Source of the DNA: Candidatus Hydrothermota bacterium
Lineage (GTDB): Bacteria > Hydrothermota > Hydrothermia > UBA1063
Direction: 5' to 3'
Assembly (NCBI GenBank): GCA_003644895.1
Contig: QNDO01000012.1
Coordinates: 1-15,693, forward strand
Length of the DNA stretch: 15,693 nt
Position 1 is the first letter of the stretch; each line of letters starts with the position of its first letter. The notes beneath the pieces are model-generated. The model did not search any database. It worked only from the letters and a program-made list of their open reading frames with translations, and was not told where the DNA came from. Shown piece by piece: positions 14,013 to 15,693 of the stretch. A program made the position numbers and the translations under genes.

Positions 14013-15196
14013 ATATAAGAGAATACATAAAAACTAACAGAATACTATACACAATTTCACAATTTAATTCTCACTCGAATATCTATCTTGTGGGAGGAGG
14101 AGTTAGAGATCTTCTTCTACATAGAAGTGTCCTGGATATCGATATTGTCTTTGAGACTCTTGATTATAAATTTCTCGATTATCTTACTGATGTCTTTAAA
14201 GTGGAATCTATTATAAAAAGTCCGTTTCTTACGTGGAAGATATCTATAGGAGATATTGAGATCGATCTTGCTCATACGAGAGGGGAATATTACAGAGAAC
14301 CTGGAGCACTTCCTGAGACATATCCGGTGCACTCTATATATCAAGATTTAAAACGAAGAGATTTCACCATAAATTCTATAGCCTGTATCCTTACCCCGAA
14401 TACAGGAGATATCGTTGATCCTATGGATGGGTATCACGATTTGAAGGAAGGTATCCTTCGAGTATTGAAAGCAGGGAGCTTTCTTGAAGACCCCACAAGG
14501 GCGTTCAGGGCTATAAGATACAAAAATAGATTTGGTTTTATTTACCATCCTCTTACAGAGGAAGAATTTGAGCATGCTAAGAAATTGATGAGTCGGATTT
14601 CAGCTTCCAGAGTAAGAAATGAGTTAGAGCGTATCTCAGTTGAAGAAAATAGAAAAGAGATGTTTCGGGAAATCGGTCTAAAAAAATTATTATTTCACTG
14701 GCGGGATTTCTTCAATACTTTTCGTGAGGATATGTTGGTATCTTTGCATGAATATCTGGATTTTGAAAAGGATACATGGTTTTATTTTCTTCTTGTTTAC
14801 ACAAGAGATATTGAGGCTCTGGGTGGTTGTGGACTCCTTGAGAGAAAAGAGAGGAGAAGTCTGGAGAGAATTTTAGCCCTTGACAGGATTGAGAAAGAAA
14901 TTATGCCAGAGGAGCTGCACAGGTGGTTTAGAAAGTTTTCAGATGATGAAGTACTTGCAGCAGGTGCACTGCAGGGCCTAAAAAAAGAAATATTGAGGAA
15001 ATATCTCCTCAGGAGGAAAGATGTCAGGGTACTGCATGATGCTGAGGAGATAAAAGAGATGGGTATACCAGCTTCCAGATTGAATGAAATTTTAACTATA
15101 CTTGAAATTGAAAAAATGAAAGGAAAACTAAGAAGTAAAAGAGAAGAAGAGCAATTTCTTAGGGTACTAAAATCTCGTCATACCTTCCTTCCTTGA
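14009..15196 (+). CDS. cca: Class II tRNA nucleotidyltransferase (CCA-adding / poly(A) polymerase family)
   Basis: Adds nucleotides to RNA 3' ends, most likely the CCA end of tRNA. The 395-residue protein has the class II head: YLVGGGVRDLLL (29-34 for GGGVRD), LDIDIVFE with Asp43/Asp45 as metal ligands, a third carboxylate at Asp86 (EIDLAHTR), RRDFTINSIA at 116-125 and the nucleotide-templating motif EDPTRAFRAIRY at 160-171. The C-terminal 180 residues are helical and variable. Sequence alone does not separate full CCA-adding from A- or CC-adding enzymes or poly(A) polymerase; the class II motifs do not decide this. The TTG 14009 start overlaps the accB stop as TTGA and has no clear Shine-Dalgarno, so reinitiation is likely. 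Its last 38 nt overlap the opposite-strand PilT-like gene. Confidence 0.88.
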   Translation: MNIREYIKTNRILYTISQFNSHSNIYLVGGGVRDLLLHRSVLDIDIVFETLDYKFLDYLTDVFKVESIIKSPFLTWKISIGDIEIDLAHTRGEYYREPGALPETYPVHSIYQDLKRRDFTINSIACILTPNTGDIVDPMDGYHDLKEGILRVLKAGSFLEDPTRAFRAIRYKNRFGFIYHPLTEEEFEHAKKLMSRISASRVRNELERISVEENRKEMFREIGLKKLLFHWRDFFNTFREDMLVSLHEYLDFEKDTWFYFLLVYTRDIEALGGCGLLERKERRSLERILALDRIEKEIMPEELHRWFRKFSDDEVLAAGALQGLKKEILRKYLLRRKDVRVLHDAEEIKEMGIPASRLNEILTILEIEKMKGKLRSKREEEQFLRVLKSRHTFLP

Positions 15197-15693
15197 TTGC
15201 TGCTTCAGTTTCTGCATCCTTAACAATTATGTTTACTGCTTTAATATCACCTTGTTCGAGCTTGGGCGAAATAATTGCTACGAGAAAGTGAGAAATTGTT
15301 TCTCTGAAACCTTTGTGATCTGTGGCCAGTCTTTCGAGTCCGGTTAATGCTGCGTGTATATCTGCAGCATGGTAGGGCAGAAATACAGTGTTGCCGTGTT
15401 CAACAAGTTTTAAAAAGAGTTCCAGGTCTCTGGAAGTCTGCAATTCACTAACATAGGCAAAATCAGGAGAAATCCTCAGGGCAGAAATTAGTGCTTCCTC
15501 CAAGGAAAGCACATCCTGCCCCACTTCTCTCTGCATGATTATAGAGTTTTCATGCTTGAATGCATAGGTAAGGGGAAGTTCAATAGTATAAATTATCTTG
15601 TTTTCGTTTTGGATCAAATAACTAATAATAGAGGCAATAATATCCAGATTGATATAAGTATATGAGCTAATTACAAGAAAAAGACCCTTATGA
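15159..15693 (-). CDS. PilT-family ATPase homologue with a degenerate nucleotide site, C-terminal part (5' end outside window)
   Basis: The minus-strand frame is open for 177 codons to the window edge, so the first TTG at 15617 is not the true start. The fold signature of type IV pilus retraction ATPases is clear: GLFLVISS, then NENKIIYTIELPLTY, IIMQREVGQDVLSLEEALISALR, SPDFAYVSELQTSRDLE and NTVFLPYHAADIHAALTGLERL, aligning with VTGPTGSGKS, TIEDPIEY, QREVGxDT..ALRxALR, PDxILVGEMRD and the His-box strand. The Walker A loop is replaced by ISSYTYINLD: no Gly-rich loop and Asn (15650-15648) where Lys should be, so ordinary ATP binding is unlikely. The Asp box keeps its first Glu but loses DPIE; the Walker B-like segment keeps Glu but lacks Gly and the following Arg-Asp. 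The His-box histidine is kept. No stop or frameshift breaks it, which argues for a retained pseudo-ATPase, perhaps a regulator in a motor complex. It overlaps the cca-type gene by 38 nt. Confidence 0.75.
   Translation of the reverse strand, partial: HKGLFLVISSYTYINLDIIASIISYLIQNENKIIYTIELPLTYAFKHENSIIMQREVGQDVLSLEEALISALRISPDFAYVSELQTSRDLELFLKLVEHGNTVFLPYHAADIHAALTGLERLATDHKGFRETISHFLVAIISPKLEQGDIKAVNIIVKDAETEAAIKEGRYDEILVP

Overview
The window is an AT-rich, very tightly packed stretch of bacterial chromosome with 17 protein genes that I can support, two of them cut by the window edges. I see no tRNA, rRNA, CRISPR array, insertion sequence or integrase. An RlpA-type murein enzyme and a POTRA/beta-barrel-like protein point to a cell with an outer membrane. 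The Na+-type pyrophosphatase signature, the Thermotoga-like MGRG loop in elongation factor P, the Bacteroidetes/Chlorobi-type sugar nucleotidyltransferase and the use of TTG/GTG starts suggest an uncultured, perhaps thermophilic, diderm lineage. A candidate phylum such as WOR-3/Hydrothermae is my guess, and it is inference only.

Layout. (1) Positions 1-4064, + strand, is one overlapping gene string: the 3' part of lon (protease), pgsA (phosphatidylglycerophosphate synthase), nagB (glucosamine-6-P deaminase), a GlmU-like sugar nucleotidyltransferase/left-handed beta-helix protein, and an S66 LD-carboxypeptidase. (2) Positions 5389-4035, - strand, is a two-gene unit: an RlpA-like protein and a CelD/BcsL-type GNAT protein, whose 3' end overlaps the LD-carboxypeptidase gene tail to tail. 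(3) A 115-bp divergent intergenic region carries a promoter for each direction. (4) Positions 5505-15196, + strand, is a long run: exported TPR protein, HNH endonuclease, Omp85-like protein, then (from its own near-consensus promoter) hppA, prs, rplY, pth, a 67-aa helical protein, efp, accB and a CCA-adding-type nucleotidyltransferase. (5) Positions 15693-15159, - strand, is the C-terminal part of a PilT-family ATPase homologue whose Walker A loop has been lost. Its 3' end again overlaps the upstream convergent gene.

Functional themes. Region 1 and the - strand pair lean towards envelope building: phospholipid, amino sugar and murein turnover. Region 4 combines pyrophosphate energy coupling with PRPP synthesis and translation support (L25, peptidyl-tRNA hydrolase, EF-P, CCA end), followed by the biotin carrier of fatty acid synthesis. 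Twelve of the fifteen same-strand gene junctions overlap by 4 to 20 nt, several as ATGA, GTGA or TTGA fusions, so translational coupling is probably widespread.

I do not see a clear new multi-gene system. The best leads are the ATP-site-deficient PilT homologue at the right edge, EF-P with Arg instead of Lys at the tip of its modified loop, the GlmU-like enzyme next to NagB, and the TPR/HNH/small Omp85-like block.
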